DNA of 64,000 nucleotides from Azonexus sp. (GTDB taxonomy: Bacteria > Pseudomonadota > Gammaproteobacteria > Burkholderiales > Rhodocyclaceae). Position 1 is the stretch's first letter; the number at the start of each line of letters is the position of its first letter. A model generated the notes under the pieces. It was not told the DNA's origin. It was given only the letters and a program-made list of their open reading frames with translations, and did no database searches. A program made the position numbers and the translations under genes. Where the stretch lies: assembly GCA_017983755.1 (NCBI GenBank), contig JAGOAU010000007.1, forward strand, positions 62,001 through 126,000. Direction: 5' to 3'. Below, piece after piece: positions 15,808-27,263 of the stretch.

Positions 15808-16916
15808 ATGCGCAGACCCCTCACCCTCCGCATCATCGACTCCCTGGACGGCAAGGCCTGGCTGGCGCTCGGCGTCTTCCTCGCCCTGGCGCTGGTCGCC
15901 GTCCCGGTGCTGCATCTCGCGGTACCGGAAGACAGCGCCTTCCACGTGTCCACCTACGTCATCACGCTGGTCGGCAAGATCATGTGCTACGCGCTGGTGG
16001 CGGTGGCGATGGACCTGATCTGGGGCTACGGCGGCATCCTGTCGCTCGGCCACGGGCTGTTCTTCGCCCTCGGCGGCTACGCCTTCGGCATGTACCTGAT
16101 GCGCCAGATCGGCCGCGACGGCAGCTACCAGAGCGACCTGCCGGATTTCATGGTGTTCCTCGACTGGAAGGAACTGCCGTGGTTCTGGGCCGGCAGCGAC
16201 AGCTTCCTGTGGGTGGCGATCCTGGTCGTCGTGGTGCCCGCCATCGTCGCCTTCGTCTTCGGCTACTTCGCCTTCCGCTCGCGGATCAAGGGCGTCTATT
16301 TCTCGATCATCACCCAGGCGCTCACCTACGCGGCGATGCTGCTGTTCTTCCGCAACGAGACCGGCTTCGGCGGCAACAACGGCTTTACCGACTTCAAGCG
16401 CGTGCTAGGTTTCACCATCACCTCGCCGGAAACGCGGCTGGTGCTGTTCGGGCTGACTGCCGTGATGCTGGCGGTGACGCTGGTCTTCGCCTCGTGGCTG
16501 GTCAAGTCGAAATTCGGCCGCGTGCTCACCGCCATCCGCGATGCCGAATCGCGCGTCATGTTCATCGGCTACAACCCGCTCTGGTACAAGCTGACCATCT
16601 GGGTCATCTCGGCCGTCCTGTGCGGTATCGCCGGCGCACTCTACGTGCCGCAGGTCGGCATCATCAACCCGTCCGAAATGAGCCCGGCCAACTCGATCGA
16701 AATCGCCATCTGGGTCGCCGTCGGCGGGCGCGGCACGCTGATCGGCCCGATCATCGGCGCCTTCGTGGTCAATCTCGCCAAGAGCTGGTTCACCGTCAGC
16801 TTCCCCGAATACTGGCTGTTCTTCCTCGGTCTGCTCTTCATCGTCGTCACGCTGATGCTGCCGCAAGGCCTGGTCGGCCTGTGGAAGAAAGTCATGGAGA
16901 AGAAGGGAGCCGCCGC

Positions 16917-16920
<4 letters not shown>
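15808..16920 (+). CDS. urtC: Urea ABC transporter permease UrtC
   Basis: A 370-residue LivM-type permease with about ten membrane helices. Diagnostic stretches: DLIWGYGGILSLGHGLFFAL, RIKGVYFSIITQALTYAAML, TGFGGNNGFTDFKRVLGF, and VAVGGRGTLIGPIIGAFVVN. It pairs with UrtB in the inner membrane. The stop overlaps the urtD start by 4 nt (ATGA). Confidence 0.97.
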
Positions 16921-17747
<827 letters not shown>

Positions 17748-17765
17748 TTTCTGTTCTGATCCCTT

Positions 17766-18301
17766 GGTTTCCGCGCCTGACGCGCGGGCGTACTTTCTTT
17801 TTGATGGCAAAAAGAAAGTAGCCAAAGAAAAAGCCACCCCTGGGTCGGCGCCGGGCTGCGCCCGGTTCCTTGCGCTACTCGGCAGGGCGGGCGGCTCGCA
17901 TGAACTCGCCTGCGGCTCAAACAATGCGAGCCGACTTCCCCCGCCCCGCCTGCGTTGCTCAGCGCCTCTCAAGGGGGCCCAAAAAGCGTCGCGGAACGAC
18001 CGCTCAGCCCCACCAACGACCTGTTGCGGTCGACCAAAAAAAACGGCTATTTTTGCCCGTCGACCGCAGCAACCCATCCGGTTCACCGGGCCCTTTGGGA
18101 GGTGCCGAGCAACGCAGGCGATGGCGGATAAAGGGCGAGGACTGTCTGAGCCGCGCAGCGGCGAGTTCCGCAGCCCCCGCCAGCGTCGAGTAGCGCAGGG
18201 TACCCGGCACAGCCGGGCACCGACCCAGGGTCGCCTTTTCTTTGCTTACTTTCTTTTGGCGAAGCAAAAGAAAGTAATGCCGCGCGTCAGGCGCGGAAAC
18301 C
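17766..18301. repeat. Long imperfect inverted repeat between urtD and urtE
   Basis: The outer ends are perfect complements (GGTTTCCGCGCCTGACGCGC against GCGCGTCAGGCGCGGAAACC). Inside them both arms repeat ACTTTCTTTT hairpins, a CCTGGGTCGG block, TGCGCTACTCG and CTGCGTTGCTC-type blocks in mirrored order. Arms are about 250 bp and diverged. The centre is a head-to-head pair of the dispersed GTCGAC repeat. No coding capacity is supported, so it resembles a non-autonomous palindromic element. Confidence 0.8.
18023..18073. repeat. Dispersed GTCGAC repeat, copies 5 and 6, head to head
   Basis: GTTGCGGTCGACC, an A-run, ACGGC, then TATTTTTGCCC and GTCGACCGCAGCAAC: two inverted copies sharing the central GGC. 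Confidence 0.75.
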
Positions 18302-18340
18302 AGCGCATCAACAAGTACACCGCTTGAAGGAACAAGCAAA

Positions 18341-19033
18341 ATGCTGAAAATAGACAACCTCAACCAAGCCTACGGCGGCAGCCACATCCTCCGTGGCCTC
18401 TCCTTCGAAGTCAAAACCGGCGAAGTCACCACCCTCCTCGGCCGCAACGGCGTCGGCAAGACGACGCTGCTCAAGTCGCTGATGGGCCTGGTCAAGACCA
18501 AATCCGGCAGCATCACCTTCGACAGCCAGGACATCACCCACCTGCCCCCGCATGAGCGCGTGAAAGCCGGCATCGGCTACGTCCCGCAGGGCCGCGAGAT
18601 CTTCCCGCGCCTGACGGTCGAGGAAAACCTGCTGATGGGCCTCGCCACCAAACCCGGCAGCACGAAGATCCCGCAGCGCATCTTCGACATGTTCCCAGTC
18701 TTGAAACAGATGATGCACCGGCGCGGCGGCGATCTTTCCGGCGGCCAGCAGCAGCAGCTCGCCATCGGCCGTGCGCTGGCGATGGGGCCGAAACTGCTGA
18801 TCCTCGACGAGCCGACCGAGGGCATCCAGCCGTCGATCATCAAGGACATTGAGCGCGCCATCCGCACGCTCGCCGCGACCGGCGAGATGGCCATCCTGCT
18901 CGTCGAGCAGTACTACGACTTCGCCGAATCGCTGGCCGACCAGTACCTGCTGATGGAGCGCGGCGAATTCATTATGCGCGGCCGAGGCGAAACCATGCCG
19001 CAGGACGGCGTGCGCGAGGCGCTGGCGGTGTAG
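18341..19033 (+). CDS. urtE: Urea ABC transporter ATP-binding protein UrtE
   Basis: A 230-residue LivF-type ABC ATPase: Walker A GRNGVGKTT, IGYVPQGREIFPRLTVEENL, signature LSGGQQQQLAIGRAL, Walker B LLILDEPTEGIQPS and EQYYDFAESLADQYLLMERG. It completes the UrtBCDE transporter. The ribosome site AAGGAA precedes the start. Expression from the urtB promoter has to pass through the long inverted repeat just upstream. Confidence 0.97.
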   Translation: MLKIDNLNQAYGGSHILRGLSFEVKTGEVTTLLGRNGVGKTTLLKSLMGLVKTKSGSITFDSQDITHLPPHERVKAGIGYVPQGREIFPRLTVEENLLMGLATKPGSTKIPQRIFDMFPVLKQMMHRRGGDLSGGQQQQLAIGRALAMGPKLLILDEPTEGIQPSIIKDIERAIRTLAATGEMAILLVEQYYDFAESLADQYLLMERGEFIMRGRGETMPQDGVREALAV

Positions 19034-19081
19034 CGGAAGCGGGCGGTAGGCTAGACTCCCGTCGAGGAGCCTGCCGCCACC

Positions 19082-20092
19082 ATGATTGCCGAATCCACTG
19101 ACCCGCCCGTTCCGCCGCCGCTTTTCTTCGGCGCCTTCGACCGTCACAATTTCGGCGACATCCTGCTCGGGCATATGGCTGTCCGCGAAGCGGCGGTCGC
19201 CGCGCCGCGCTGCGCCGGACTGGCGGAACGCGACCTGCGCGCCTGCGGCGGCTTTCGCGTGGTGCCGGTCGATGCCCTCACCGCCCCGGTGACGCTGATC
19301 CACGTCGGCGGTGAACTGCTCGATTGCGATGCCGGCGAGGCCGCCTGGATGCTCGGCGACAGCGGGCTGCGCTGGCCACGGCGGGCGCCATACGTGATTC
19401 CGCGTTCCCGCTTGCCGGCCGGCTCGCGGGTGGTTTTCCGGGCGGTCGGCGGCGTCGGTCTGGCCGACCGGGAGGCGGCCTTTCGCGATGAAGTGCTGGA
19501 CGCCCTGCGGCAGGCCGACGCGCTCAGCGTCCGCGACCGTGTCACCCGGGAATTTCTGGCGGGCGAGGGAATCGCCGCGGCGCTCGAGCCCGATCCCGTC
19601 GCCCGAATCGCCGAGCGGTTCGGGACACCAATCACGCCGTCACCATTGGGCGGCGCCCCCTACCTCGCCGTCCAGTTTGCGGCCGAATGCGGCGACGATC
19701 GCAGCCTGGCCGCCATCGCCCTGGGGCTTGAACGCATCGGCCTGCCGGTGGCGCTGTTCCGGGCCGGCGCGGCGCCCTGGCACGACGATCTGGCGGTCTA
19801 TGCCCGGCTGGCGCAGCGCCTGCAGGTGCCGGTCACGCTATTCGAATCGCTCGACGTCTGGCAAATTGCCGGGCTGATCGCTGGCAGCCGGGGATTTATC
19901 GGCACCAGCCTGCACGGGCGCATTGTCGCCGCAGCCTTCGGGCGGCCGGGCTTGAGCCTGGAGCGGACGGCGGGGTCGGGGCGGAAGCTGCGGGCCTACC
20001 TCGCCACCTGGCTGCCGGGCGAAATCGTCTGGTCGCCCGACGGCTTTGCCGATGCCGCCCGGGCGTTTCGCCCGCTCGCAGCGCCCGGCTGA
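19082..20092 (+). CDS. Polysaccharide pyruvyl transferase family protein
   Basis: A 336-residue protein of the CsaB/WcaK-type family: N-terminal FGAFDRHNFGDILLGHMAV, middle ADALSVRDRVTREFL, and the C-terminal signature GFIGTSLHGRIVAAAFGRPG. Family members transfer pyruvyl ketals to sugars of envelope polysaccharides. It lies between urtE and ureD on the same strand but has no obvious role in urea metabolism and no other polysaccharide genes beside it. The actual substrate is unknown. Confidence 0.82.
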   Translation: MIAESTDPPVPPPLFFGAFDRHNFGDILLGHMAVREAAVAAPRCAGLAERDLRACGGFRVVPVDALTAPVTLIHVGGELLDCDAGEAAWMLGDSGLRWPRRAPYVIPRSRLPAGSRVVFRAVGGVGLADREAAFRDEVLDALRQADALSVRDRVTREFLAGEGIAAALEPDPVARIAERFGTPITPSPLGGAPYLAVQFAAECGDDRSLAAIALGLERIGLPVALFRAGAAPWHDDLAVYARLAQRLQVPVTLFESLDVWQIAGLIAGSRGFIGTSLHGRIVAAAFGRPGLSLERTAGSGRKLRAYLATWLPGEIVWSPDGFADAARAFRPLAAPG

Positions 20093-20101
20093 AGCGACGA
20101 T

Positions 20102-20146
20102 TGCGCATTCCTGCGTATTCCCGGCCTAGCGGGCTTGCCCGATAAT
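20102..20146 (+). promoter_or_regulatory. Candidate ureD operon promoter with dyad related to urtA/urtB
   Basis: TGCG-N8-CGTA at 20102-20117 (one base from the urt dyad), then TTCCCG as at urtB, then 23 nt to GATAAT (20141-20146). The predicted transcription start would fall at or next to the ureD ATG, implying a leaderless mRNA. Confidence 0.4.
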
Positions 20147-20152
20147 CCGCTC

Positions 20153-21019
20153 ATGACATCGCGCCTTCCCATCGACCTGCCCGAGCTCACCGCGAACTGG
20201 CATGCCGAGTTGCACCTCGGTTTCGCCCGCCGGGACGCGCGCACGGTGCTGCGCGAAAACCGTCATCGCGGTCCGCTGCGCGTGCAGAAGGCGCTGTATC
20301 CGGAAGGCGATGCGGTGTGCCAGGCCATCGTCCTGCACCCGCCGTCGGGCATCGCCGGCGGCGACCAGCTGGCGATTGCGGTGGCTGTCGAAGCCGGTGC
20401 CCACGCCCAGCTGACGACGCCCGGCGCCGGCAAGTGGTACCGCAGCGGCGGAGCGGAGGCTTCGCAAACGATCACGCTTACCGTTGCCGAAGGCGCCACG
20501 CTGGAATGGCTGCCGCAGGAAACCATCGTCTTCGACGGTGCCAGGGCGCGCATGGCATCGCAGGTGACGCTGGCCGCCGACAGCCGCTTCATCGGCTGGG
20601 ACATTCTCTGCCTGGGTCGCGCCGCGGCCGGAGAGCGTTTTGCCAACGGCCGTTTCGACCTGTTTTACAGGGTCGACCGCAACAGGCAGCCAATCTGGCT
20701 CGAACGCGGCGGCTTTGCCGGCGGCGACCCGATGCTCGCCAGTCCGGCCGGCTGGGCCAATGCCACGGTATGCGGCACGCTGCTGTGCACCTACCCGGAA
20801 CTGCCGCAACAGGCCGCCGCCCTTCTCGAAGCCCTGCGCGCCGTCGCGCCTGCCGACGGCGCCCGGCACGGCCTGACCGCCCTGCCCGGCATGCTCGTCG
20901 CCCGCTATCTCGGCGACAGCGGCGAGGCCGCCCGACTGTGGTTCACCGCGCTGTGGCAGATCCTGCGCCCCGCCTGCTGCGGTCGACCGGCCGTTTTGCC
21001 CAGAATCTGGAATACCTGA
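20153..21019 (+). CDS. ureD: Urease accessory protein UreD
   Basis: A 288-residue protein with UreD/UreH hallmarks: [46 protein letters not shown] motif ([20 protein letters not shown]), [28 protein letters not shown] and GWDILCLGR. It is the scaffold that with UreF and UreG activates urease. The ATG is chosen over the TTG 18 nt upstream; neither has a ribosome site. Two dispersed repeat copies lie inside the gene, one encoding YRVDRNRQP and one forming the atypical C-terminus [14 protein letters not shown]. Confidence 0.94.
   Translation: MTSRLPIDLPELTANWHAELHLGFARRDARTVLRENRHRGPLRVQKALYPEGDAVCQAIVLHPPSGIAGGDQLAIAVAVEAGAHAQLTTPGAGKWYRSGGAEASQTITLTVAEGATLEWLPQETIVFDGARARMASQVTLAADSRFIGWDILCLGRAAAGERFANGRFDLFYRVDRNRQPIWLERGGFAGGDPMLASPAGWANATVCGTLLCTYPELPQQAAALLEALRAVAPADGARHGLTALPGMLVARYLGDSGEAARLWFTALWQILRPACCGRPAVLPRIWNT
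20661..20685 (+). repeat. Dispersed GTCGAC repeat, copy 7 (inside ureD)
   Basis: TGTTTTACAG then GGTCGACCGCAACAG, translated in frame as VDRNR. Confidence 0.6.
20974..21001 (-). repeat. Dispersed GTCGAC repeat, copy 8 (3' end of ureD)
   Basis: CTGCTGCGGTCGACCGG then CCGTTTTGCCC on the plus strand, giving the last residues of UreD. Confidence 0.6.
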
Positions 21020-21032
21020 CCAAGGAGTCTTC

Positions 21033-21335
21033 ATGGAACTGACACCCCGCGAGAAAGACAAACTGCTGATCTTCACCGCCGGCCTGCTCGCCGAACGGCG
21101 CAAGGCGAAAGGCCTCAAGCTCAATTATCCGGAAGCCGTGGCGCTGATGACCTGCGCCATCATGGAAGGCGCCCGCGAGGGGAAGACGGTGGCCGAACTG
21201 ATGCACGAAGGCACGCAGGTCCTGACCCGCGCCGACGTGATGGACGGCATCGCCGAGCTGATCCCGGAGATTCAGGTCGAGGCCACCTTCCCGGATGGCA
21301 CCAAGCTGGTCACGGTCCACAACCCTATCGTCTGA
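21033..21335 (+). CDS. ureA: Urease subunit gamma
   Basis: A 100-residue protein with the standard length and sequence of Ure[61 protein letters not shown]. It is a structural subunit of the nickel urease. AAGGAG precedes the start. ureB follows 9 nt later. Confidence 0.98.
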   Translation: MELTPREKDKLLIFTAGLLAERRKAKGLKLNYPEAVALMTCAIMEGAREGKTVAELMHEGTQVLTRADVMDGIAELIPEIQVEATFPDGTKLVTVHNPIV

Positions 21336-21344
21336 GGCGCTGAC

Positions 21345-21650
21345 ATGATCCCCGGAGAACTCCTCGCCGAACCCGGCGAACTCGAATTGAACGTCGGTCG
21401 CCCGACGATCACGCTGGTCGTGGCCAATACCGGCGACCGCCCGATCCAGGTCGGCTCGCACTACCATTTCTTTGAGACCAACGCCGGCCTCAGCTTCGAT
21501 CGCGAAGCCGCGCGCGGCTACCGCCTCGACATCGCCGCCGGCACTGCCGTGCGCTTCGAGCCGGGCCAGACGCGCACCGTGCAGCTGGTGGCGCTGGCCG
21601 GTGACCGCAAGGTCTACGGCTTCCGCGGCCTCGTTCAGGGAGCACTGTGA
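21345..21650 (+). CDS. ureB: Urease subunit beta
   Basis: A 101-residue Ure[41 protein letters not shown], and [20 protein letters not shown]. The stop overlaps the ureC start by one base. Confidence 0.98.
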   Translation: MIPGELLAEPGELELNVGRPTITLVVANTGDRPIQVGSHYHFFETNAGLSFDREAARGYRLDIAAGTAVRFEPGQTRTVQLVALAGDRKVYGFRGLVQGAL

Positions 21651-23356
21651 TGGCGAACAAGATTACCCGTCAGGCCTATGCCGAAATGTTCGGCCCGACG
21701 ACCGGCGACCGCCTGCGCCTGGCCGACACCGAGCTGATCATCGAGGTCGAGAAGGACTACACGATCTACGGCGAGGAAGTGAAATTCGGCGGCGGCAAGG
21801 TCATCCGCGACGGCATGGGCCAGAGCCAGCGCGTCTCCGCGGAAACCGTCGATACGGTCATCACCAACGCACTGATCGTCGATGCCGTGACCGGTATCGT
21901 CAAGGCCGACATCGGCTTGAAAGACGGCCGCATCGCCGCCATCGGCAAGGCCGGCAACCCGGACATCCAGCCCGGCGTCACGATTGTGGTCGGCCCCGGC
22001 ACCGAGGTCATCGCCGGCGAAGGCATGATCGTCACCGCCGGCGGCATCGACAGCCACATCCATTTCATCTGCCCGCAGCAGATCGAGGAGGCGCTGAATT
22101 CCGGCGTGACCACCATGATCGGCGGCGGCACCGGCCCGGCCACCGGCACGTTTGCCACGACGTGCACGCCCGGCCGGTGGCACATCCACCGCATGCTGGA
22201 AGCGGCCGACGCCTTCCCGATGAACCTCGGCTTCCTCGGCAAGGGCAACGCCAGCCTGCCGGAAGCGCTGCGCGAGCAGGTCGAGGCCGGCGTCATCGGT
22301 TTGAAGCTGCACGAGGACTGGGGCACGACGCCGGCAGCCATCGACTGCTGCCTGAGCGTCGCAGACGAGATGGACGTGCAGGTCGCCATCCACTCCGACA
22401 CCCTCAACGAATCGGGCTTCGTCGAAGCGACGCTGGGCGCCTTCAAGGGGCGCACCATCCACACCTTCCACACCGAAGGCGCCGGCGGCGGCCACGCCCC
22501 GGACATCATCAAGGCGGCCGGGCTGCCCAACGTGCTGCCCAGCTCGACCAACCCAACCATGCCGTACACGGTGAATACCATCGACGAGCATCTCGACATG
22601 CTGATGGTTTGCCACCATCTCGATCCGGCCATTGCCGAAGACGTCGCCTTCGCCGAATCGCGCATCCGCCGCGAGACGATTGCCGCCGAGGACATCCTGC
22701 ATGACCTCGGCGTCTTTTCGATGATGTCGTCCGACTCGCAGGCCATGGGCCGCGTCGGCGAGGTCATCATCCGCACCTGGCAGGCGGCGCACAAGATGAA
22801 GCTGCAGCGAGGCACGCTGCCCGAAGACAATGCCCGCCACGACAACTTCCGCGTCAAGCGCTACATCGCCAAATACACCATCAACCCGGCGCTGACGCAC
22901 GGCATCGCGCATACCGTCGGCTCCATCGAAGTCGGCAAGCTGGCCGATCTGGTGCTTTGGCGTCCCGCCTTCTTCGGCGTCAAACCGAGCCTGATCCTGA
23001 AAGGCGGCATGATTGCCGCCGCCGCCATGGGCGACCCCAACGCCTCGATCCCGACGCCGCAGCCGGTGCACTACCGACCGATGTTCGGCAGCTTCGGCAA
23101 GGCGCTGAAAACCTCGGTGACCTTCGTCTCGCAGGCAGCCTTGCAGAATCCTGCGGTCAACGCCCTGAATCTTCAAAAACCGCTGATCGCCGTTTCCGGC
23201 ACACGCAATCTGACCAAGGCCGACATGGTGCACAACTGCGCGACGCCGGAAATCACCGTCGATCCCGAAACCTACGTGGTCAAGGCCGACGGCGTGCATC
23301 TCGTCTGCGAACCGGCGACCGAACTGCCACTCGCGCAACGCTACTTCCTGTTCTGA
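21650..23356 (+). CDS. ureC: Urease subunit alpha (catalytic)
   Basis: A 568-residue catalytic subunit. Nickel and active-site elements: [13 protein letters not shown] (HxH), GLKLHEDWG (carbamylated Lys), AIHSDTLNE and [15 protein letters not shown] (His ligands), the mobile flap MVCHHLD (Cys-His) and [13 protein letters not shown] (Asp ligand). It hydrolyses urea to ammonia and carbamate. ATG is chosen over the GTG one codon earlier. A normal, intact UreC. Confidence 0.99.
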   Translation: MANKITRQAYAEMFGPTTGDRLRLADTELIIEVEKDYTIYGEEVKFGGGKVIRDGMGQSQRVSAETVDTVITNALIVDAVTGIVKADIGLKDGRIAAIGKAGNPDIQPGVTIVVGPGTEVIAGEGMIVTAGGIDSHIHFICPQQIEEALNSGVTTMIGGGTGPATGTFATTCTPGRWHIHRMLEAADAFPMNLGFLGKGNASLPEALREQVEAGVIGLKLHEDWGTTPAAIDCCLSVADEMDVQVAIHSDTLNESGFVEATLGAFKGRTIHTFHTEGAGGGHAPDIIKAAGLPNVLPSSTNPTMPYTVNTIDEHLDMLMVCHHLDPAIAEDVAFAESRIRRETIAAEDILHDLGVFSMMSSDSQAMGRVGEVIIRTWQAAHKMKLQRGTLPEDNARHDNFRVKRYIAKYTINPALTHGIAHTVGSIEVGKLADLVLWRPAFFGVKPSLILKGGMIAAAAMGDPNASIPTPQPVHYRPMFGSFGKALKTSVTFVSQAALQNPAVNALNLQKPLIAVSGTRNLTKADMVHNCATPEITVDPETYVVKADGVHLVCEPATELPLAQRYFLF

Positions 23357-23358
23357 GC

Positions 23359-23904
23359 ATGCTGATCCTGAACCAACGCACCACAGCCCCTGCCACCGAC
23401 TCCGTCGCCCTCGCCTACGACGAACGCAAGCGCAGCCGCCTCAAGGTGAAGCTGGCTTCCGGAGCCGAAGCCGGCATCTTCCTCGAACGCGGCGACCATC
23501 TACACGGCGGCGACAAGCTGGCGGCCGAGGATGGCAGCGCGGTCGTCGAAATCCTCGCCGCGCCGGAAAAACTGATCGAAGCCGTCGCCGACAGCCCCCT
23601 GCTCTTCGCCCGCGCCGCCTACCACCTCGGCAACCGCCATGTGCCGGTGCAGATCCTGCCGACGGCCAGCGGTGGCAAGCTGCGTTTCCAGACCGACCGG
23701 GTGTTGGCCGAGATGGTCAAGGGACTGGGCTGCACGGTGAGCGAGACCGAAGCCCCGTTCCAGCCGGAATCTGGTGCCTACGGCGCGCTTGGCGGGCATC
23801 ACCATCACGGCGACGCGGACGATGCCCGCGCATCCGACCTGCACGACCCCGGCCACGGCCCGCATCGCTCCGTACCGAAAATCCACGAGTTCAAGCCGCG
23901 CTGA
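23359..23904 (+). CDS. ureE: Urease accessory protein UreE (nickel chaperone)
   Basis: A 181-residue UreE: peptide-binding domain (RSRLKVKLASGAEAGIFLER, GDKLAAEDG) and metal-binding domain (YHLGNRHVPVQI), then a His-rich tail (GGHHHHGDADD, HDPGHGPHRS) that stores or delivers nickel. It starts 2 nt after ureC. Confidence 0.96.
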   Translation: MLILNQRTTAPATDSVALAYDERKRSRLKVKLASGAEAGIFLERGDHLHGGDKLAAEDGSAVVEILAAPEKLIEAVADSPLLFARAAYHLGNRHVPVQILPTASGGKLRFQTDRVLAEMVKGLGCTVSETEAPFQPESGAYGALGGHHHHGDADDARASDLHDPGHGPHRSVPKIHEFKPR

Positions 23905-23919
23905 AGGCAGGAGAAATAC

Positions 23920-24252
23920 TTGGAACTGGCACGCCTGAGCCTGTTGTTCACCGTTACCGCGCTGGCCGAAATCGTCGGCTGCTACCTGCCGTGGCTGGTG
24001 CTCAGGCAGGGGCACAGCGCCTGGCTGCTCCTGCCGGCCGCCCTCTCGCTGGCCGCCTTCGCCTGGCTGCTGACGCTGCACCCGGCCGCCGCCGGACGCA
24101 CCTACGCCGCCTACGGCGGCATGTACATCGCCGTCGCGCTACTCTGGCTGCGTTTTGTCGACGGCATTGCGCTGACGCGCTGGGACGTAACCGGCGCCAC
24201 CATCGCCCTGACCGGCATGGCAGTAATCGCGCTGCAACCGGCTTCTGCCTGA
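23920..24252 (+). CDS. YnfA-family (UPF0060) membrane protein
   Basis: A 110-residue, four-helix small multidrug-resistance-like protein: [60 protein letters not shown]. The start is TTG with a GGAGA ribosome site. It is inserted between ureE and ureF in the same direction with short gaps (15 and 8 nt). Its function is unknown; a role with urease is only suggested by position. Confidence 0.88.
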   Translation: MELARLSLLFTVTALAEIVGCYLPWLVLRQGHSAWLLLPAALSLAAFAWLLTLHPAAAGRTYAAYGGMYIAVALLWLRFVDGIALTRWDVTGATIALTGMAVIALQPASA

Positions 24253-24260
24253 AATCCGGC

Positions 24261-24959
24261 ATGACGAGTTCCGGCACCGATCACCTGCAACTTGCCCGCC
24301 TGTTGCAGCTGGCCAGCCCGGCGCTGCCGGTCGGCGCCTACACCTATTCGCAGGGGCTGGAATGGGCCGTCGAATCCGGCGTGATTCGCGACGAGAAGAC
24401 GGCAGGCCACTGGATCGTCGACCTGCTCCGGCACGGCATCGGCCGCTACGAAGCACCGCTGGTTTTTGCCCTGATGGCAGCGTGGACCGCAGCCGACACT
24501 CCTGAAATCACCCGCCTCAACGGCGAATTCCTGGCCAGTCGCGAATCCGCCGAGTTGCGTGCGGAAACGGCCCAGATGGGTTTTTCCATGCGTCGTCTGT
24601 TGCGCGACCTGCGCGACGATGCACTGGCCGACGTCGCCAGGCTGCTCGAAGGCCAGCCCGAGCTTGCCTTTCCCACGGTCTGGGCGGGCATTGCCGCAAC
24701 CTGGAAAATCGACCGGCAGACGGCGTTGATCGCCTACCTGTGGTCGTGGGCCGAGAACCAGGTCATGGCCGCGCTGAAGGCCGTGCCACTCGGCCAGGCC
24801 GCCGGCCAGCGCCTGCTGGCCGAACTCGGGCGGCAGATTCCGGCGGTTGCGGTCGACGCCGGAAAGCTGCCGGAAACCGCATGGTCCAACTTCACGCCGG
24901 CTTTCGCCATCGCCTGCGCCCGGCACGAAACCCAGTATTCCCGTCTCTTCAGATCCTAG
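24261..24959 (+). CDS. ureF: Urease accessory protein UreF
   Basis: A 232-residue helical Ure[50 protein letters not shown], and [20 protein letters not shown]. It bridges UreD and UreG and regulates the GTPase during metal insertion. A partial copy of the dispersed repeat core (GTTGCGGTCGAC) occurs near its 3' end. Confidence 0.96.
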   Translation: MTSSGTDHLQLARLLQLASPALPVGAYTYSQGLEWAVESGVIRDEKTAGHWIVDLLRHGIGRYEAPLVFALMAAWTAADTPEITRLNGEFLASRESAELRAETAQMGFSMRRLLRDLRDDALADVARLLEGQPELAFPTVWAGIAATWKIDRQTALIAYLWSWAENQVMAALKAVPLGQAAGQRLLAELGRQIPAVAVDAGKLPETAWSNFTPAFAIACARHETQYSRLFRS

Positions 24960-24966
24960 GAAAAAC

Positions 24967-25571
<605 letters not shown>

Positions 25572-25575
<4 letters not shown>

Positions 25576-26306
25576 AGCGCACTCCAGTCCGGCGCGGGCA
25601 GCGCGGCGAAGCCTTGGCGAAGCTGCTCGCCCCACTGCTTGCGGATCTGCCCGTAATACGCGCTGTCCTGCGTGATGTTGATGTGCCGGCCGACCTTCAG
25701 CGCATCGTTTTCGTAAATGACGAGATCGAGCGGCAGGCCGACTGAGAGGTTGGAGCGAATGGTCGAATCCATCGAGATCAACGCGCATTTGGCGGCTTCG
25801 TCGAGCGAGGTCCGCGCGCCGATCACCCGGTCGATGATCGGCTTGCCGTACTTCGACTCGCCGATCTGGAAATACGGCGTTTCGCGGGTAGCCTCGATAA
25901 AGTTACCGGCCGCATAGACATTGAAGACCCGCATTTCCTCGCCCTTGATCTGGCCGCCAATGATCAGCGACGAAGCGAAGTCGAGACCAAACTTCTGCAA
26001 CGCCTCGGCATCGCGGTCATGCACTTCGCGCAGGCAGTCGCCGACATGCTTGGCCGCCTCGAACATGTTCCTGACCTTGTGCAGGTTGGTGCCGCGCGAC
26101 GACTCCAGCTTCTCGCGCAGGGTATTGACCACCGACTGGCTGATCGACAGGTTGCCCGAGGTCATCAGCACCAATACCCGCTCGCCCGGCTGCTCGAAGA
26201 CGTGCATCTTGCGGAAGGTATTGATGTGATCGACGCCGGCGTTGGTCCGTGAATCGGACAGGAAAACGAGGCCGGCGTCGAGACGCATGGCCACGCAATA
26301 GGTCAT
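25572..26306 (-). CDS. Proteasome-type protease, Anbu family
   Basis: A 244-residue Ntn-hydrolase: [57 protein letters not shown]. After the initiator Met comes Thr2, the predicted nucleophile. Anbu assembles into large rings related to HslV and proteasome beta subunits; its substrate is unknown. It follows the alpha-E and ATP-grasp genes, the conserved Anbu neighbourhood; the transglutaminase often found with them is not seen here. Confidence 0.92.
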
Positions 26307-26316
26307 GCCCCGTTCC

Positions 26317-27261
26317 TCACGCGGCTTCCGACATCGGCACCAGGAAGTCCTTGCTGATGCCGTCGCCCAGCATGTAGATGCGATCCATGAAGTCGGTCAG
26401 CCATTCGTGCAGGCCCTGTTCCAGGATGTCCTCGATCCGGCCATAGTGCAGCTGGGCGTGCAGCAGTCCGGCCTGGCGCGTCGTTTCGCCGGACTGCCGG
26501 TTGGCGATCAGATCGAGATTCTTGATCACGCTGTTCATGCAGAAATGCAGCGAGCGCGGCATGTCCTTGTGGAGAATCAGCAACTCGGCGACGCGGTCGG
26601 GGGTAATGACATCGCGATAGACCTTGCGATACACCTCGAAGGCCGACACCGAACGCAACAGCGCGCCCCATTCGTAGAAATCGGTAGCGCCTTCATCATG
26701 CGGACGGAGCACGTGGTATTTGACATCGAGGATGCGCGCCGTGTTGTCGGCCCGCTCCAGCAGGGTGCCGATGCGGATGAAATTGTAGGACTCGTCCTGC
26801 AACAGCGTGCCGAGCGTTGTTCCGCGCGTCAGCGATGAGCGCATCTTGACCCACTCGAAAAAGTCGCCGATGCCGGCCCCCCAGATCTGCTCGAAACTCT
26901 TCTCGCGCGCCTCCAGCCAAGTCGAATTCAGTGTTTCCCACATTTCCGTGGTGATGGTGCCACGCACGGCATGGGCATTCTCGCGCGCCAGCCGCAGGCA
27001 ACTGTGGATCGAGGCGTAGTTGTCGGCATCGCTGACCATGAAGCGCAGCACGTTTTCGGCGTTGACCGTCGAATACTTCGCCGCATAGGCCTCTTCGAGG
27101 CTGTTCAGGGCAATGATGGCATTCCAGCTCTGGTTGACCGCTTCCAGCGGTTGCGGCACCAGCGACATCTGCCACGTCACATCGAGCAGGCGCGCCAGAT
27201 TTTCGGCCCGCTCCATGTAGCGGGACATCCAGAAAAGGTGGTCGGCAGTACGGGATAGCAT
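26317..27261 (-). CDS. Alpha-E domain protein (DUF403)
   Basis: A 314-residue helical protein opening MLSRTADHLFWMSRYMERAE, the family hallmark, with RGTITTEMWETLNSTWLEAR and FIRIGTLLERADNTARILDV. It is the usual partner of the circularly permuted ATP-grasp enzyme and Anbu. The start lies 2 nt after the upstream stop. Biochemical role not established. Confidence 0.93.
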   Translation of the reverse strand: MLSRTADHLFWMSRYMERAENLARLLDVTWQMSLVPQPLEAVNQSWNAIIALNSLEEAYAAKYSTVNAENVLRFMVSDADNYASIHSCLRLARENAHAVRGTITTEMWETLNSTWLEAREKSFEQIWGAGIGDFFEWVKMRSSLTRGTTLGTLLQDESYNFIRIGTLLERADNTARILDVKYHVLRPHDEGATDFYEWGALLRSVSAFEVYRKVYRDVITPDRVAELLILHKDMPRSLHFCMNSVIKNLDLIANRQSGETTRQAGLLHAQLHYGRIEDILEQGLHEWLTDFMDRIYMLGDGISKDFLVPMSEAA

Positions 27262-27263
27262 GA

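Noticed and set aside
24840..24860. GTTGCGGTCGAC in ureF as a further dispersed repeat copy
   Set aside because: Only the core half matches and the T/A-rich block is absent, so I did not count it; the same applies to the ileS match near 50635.
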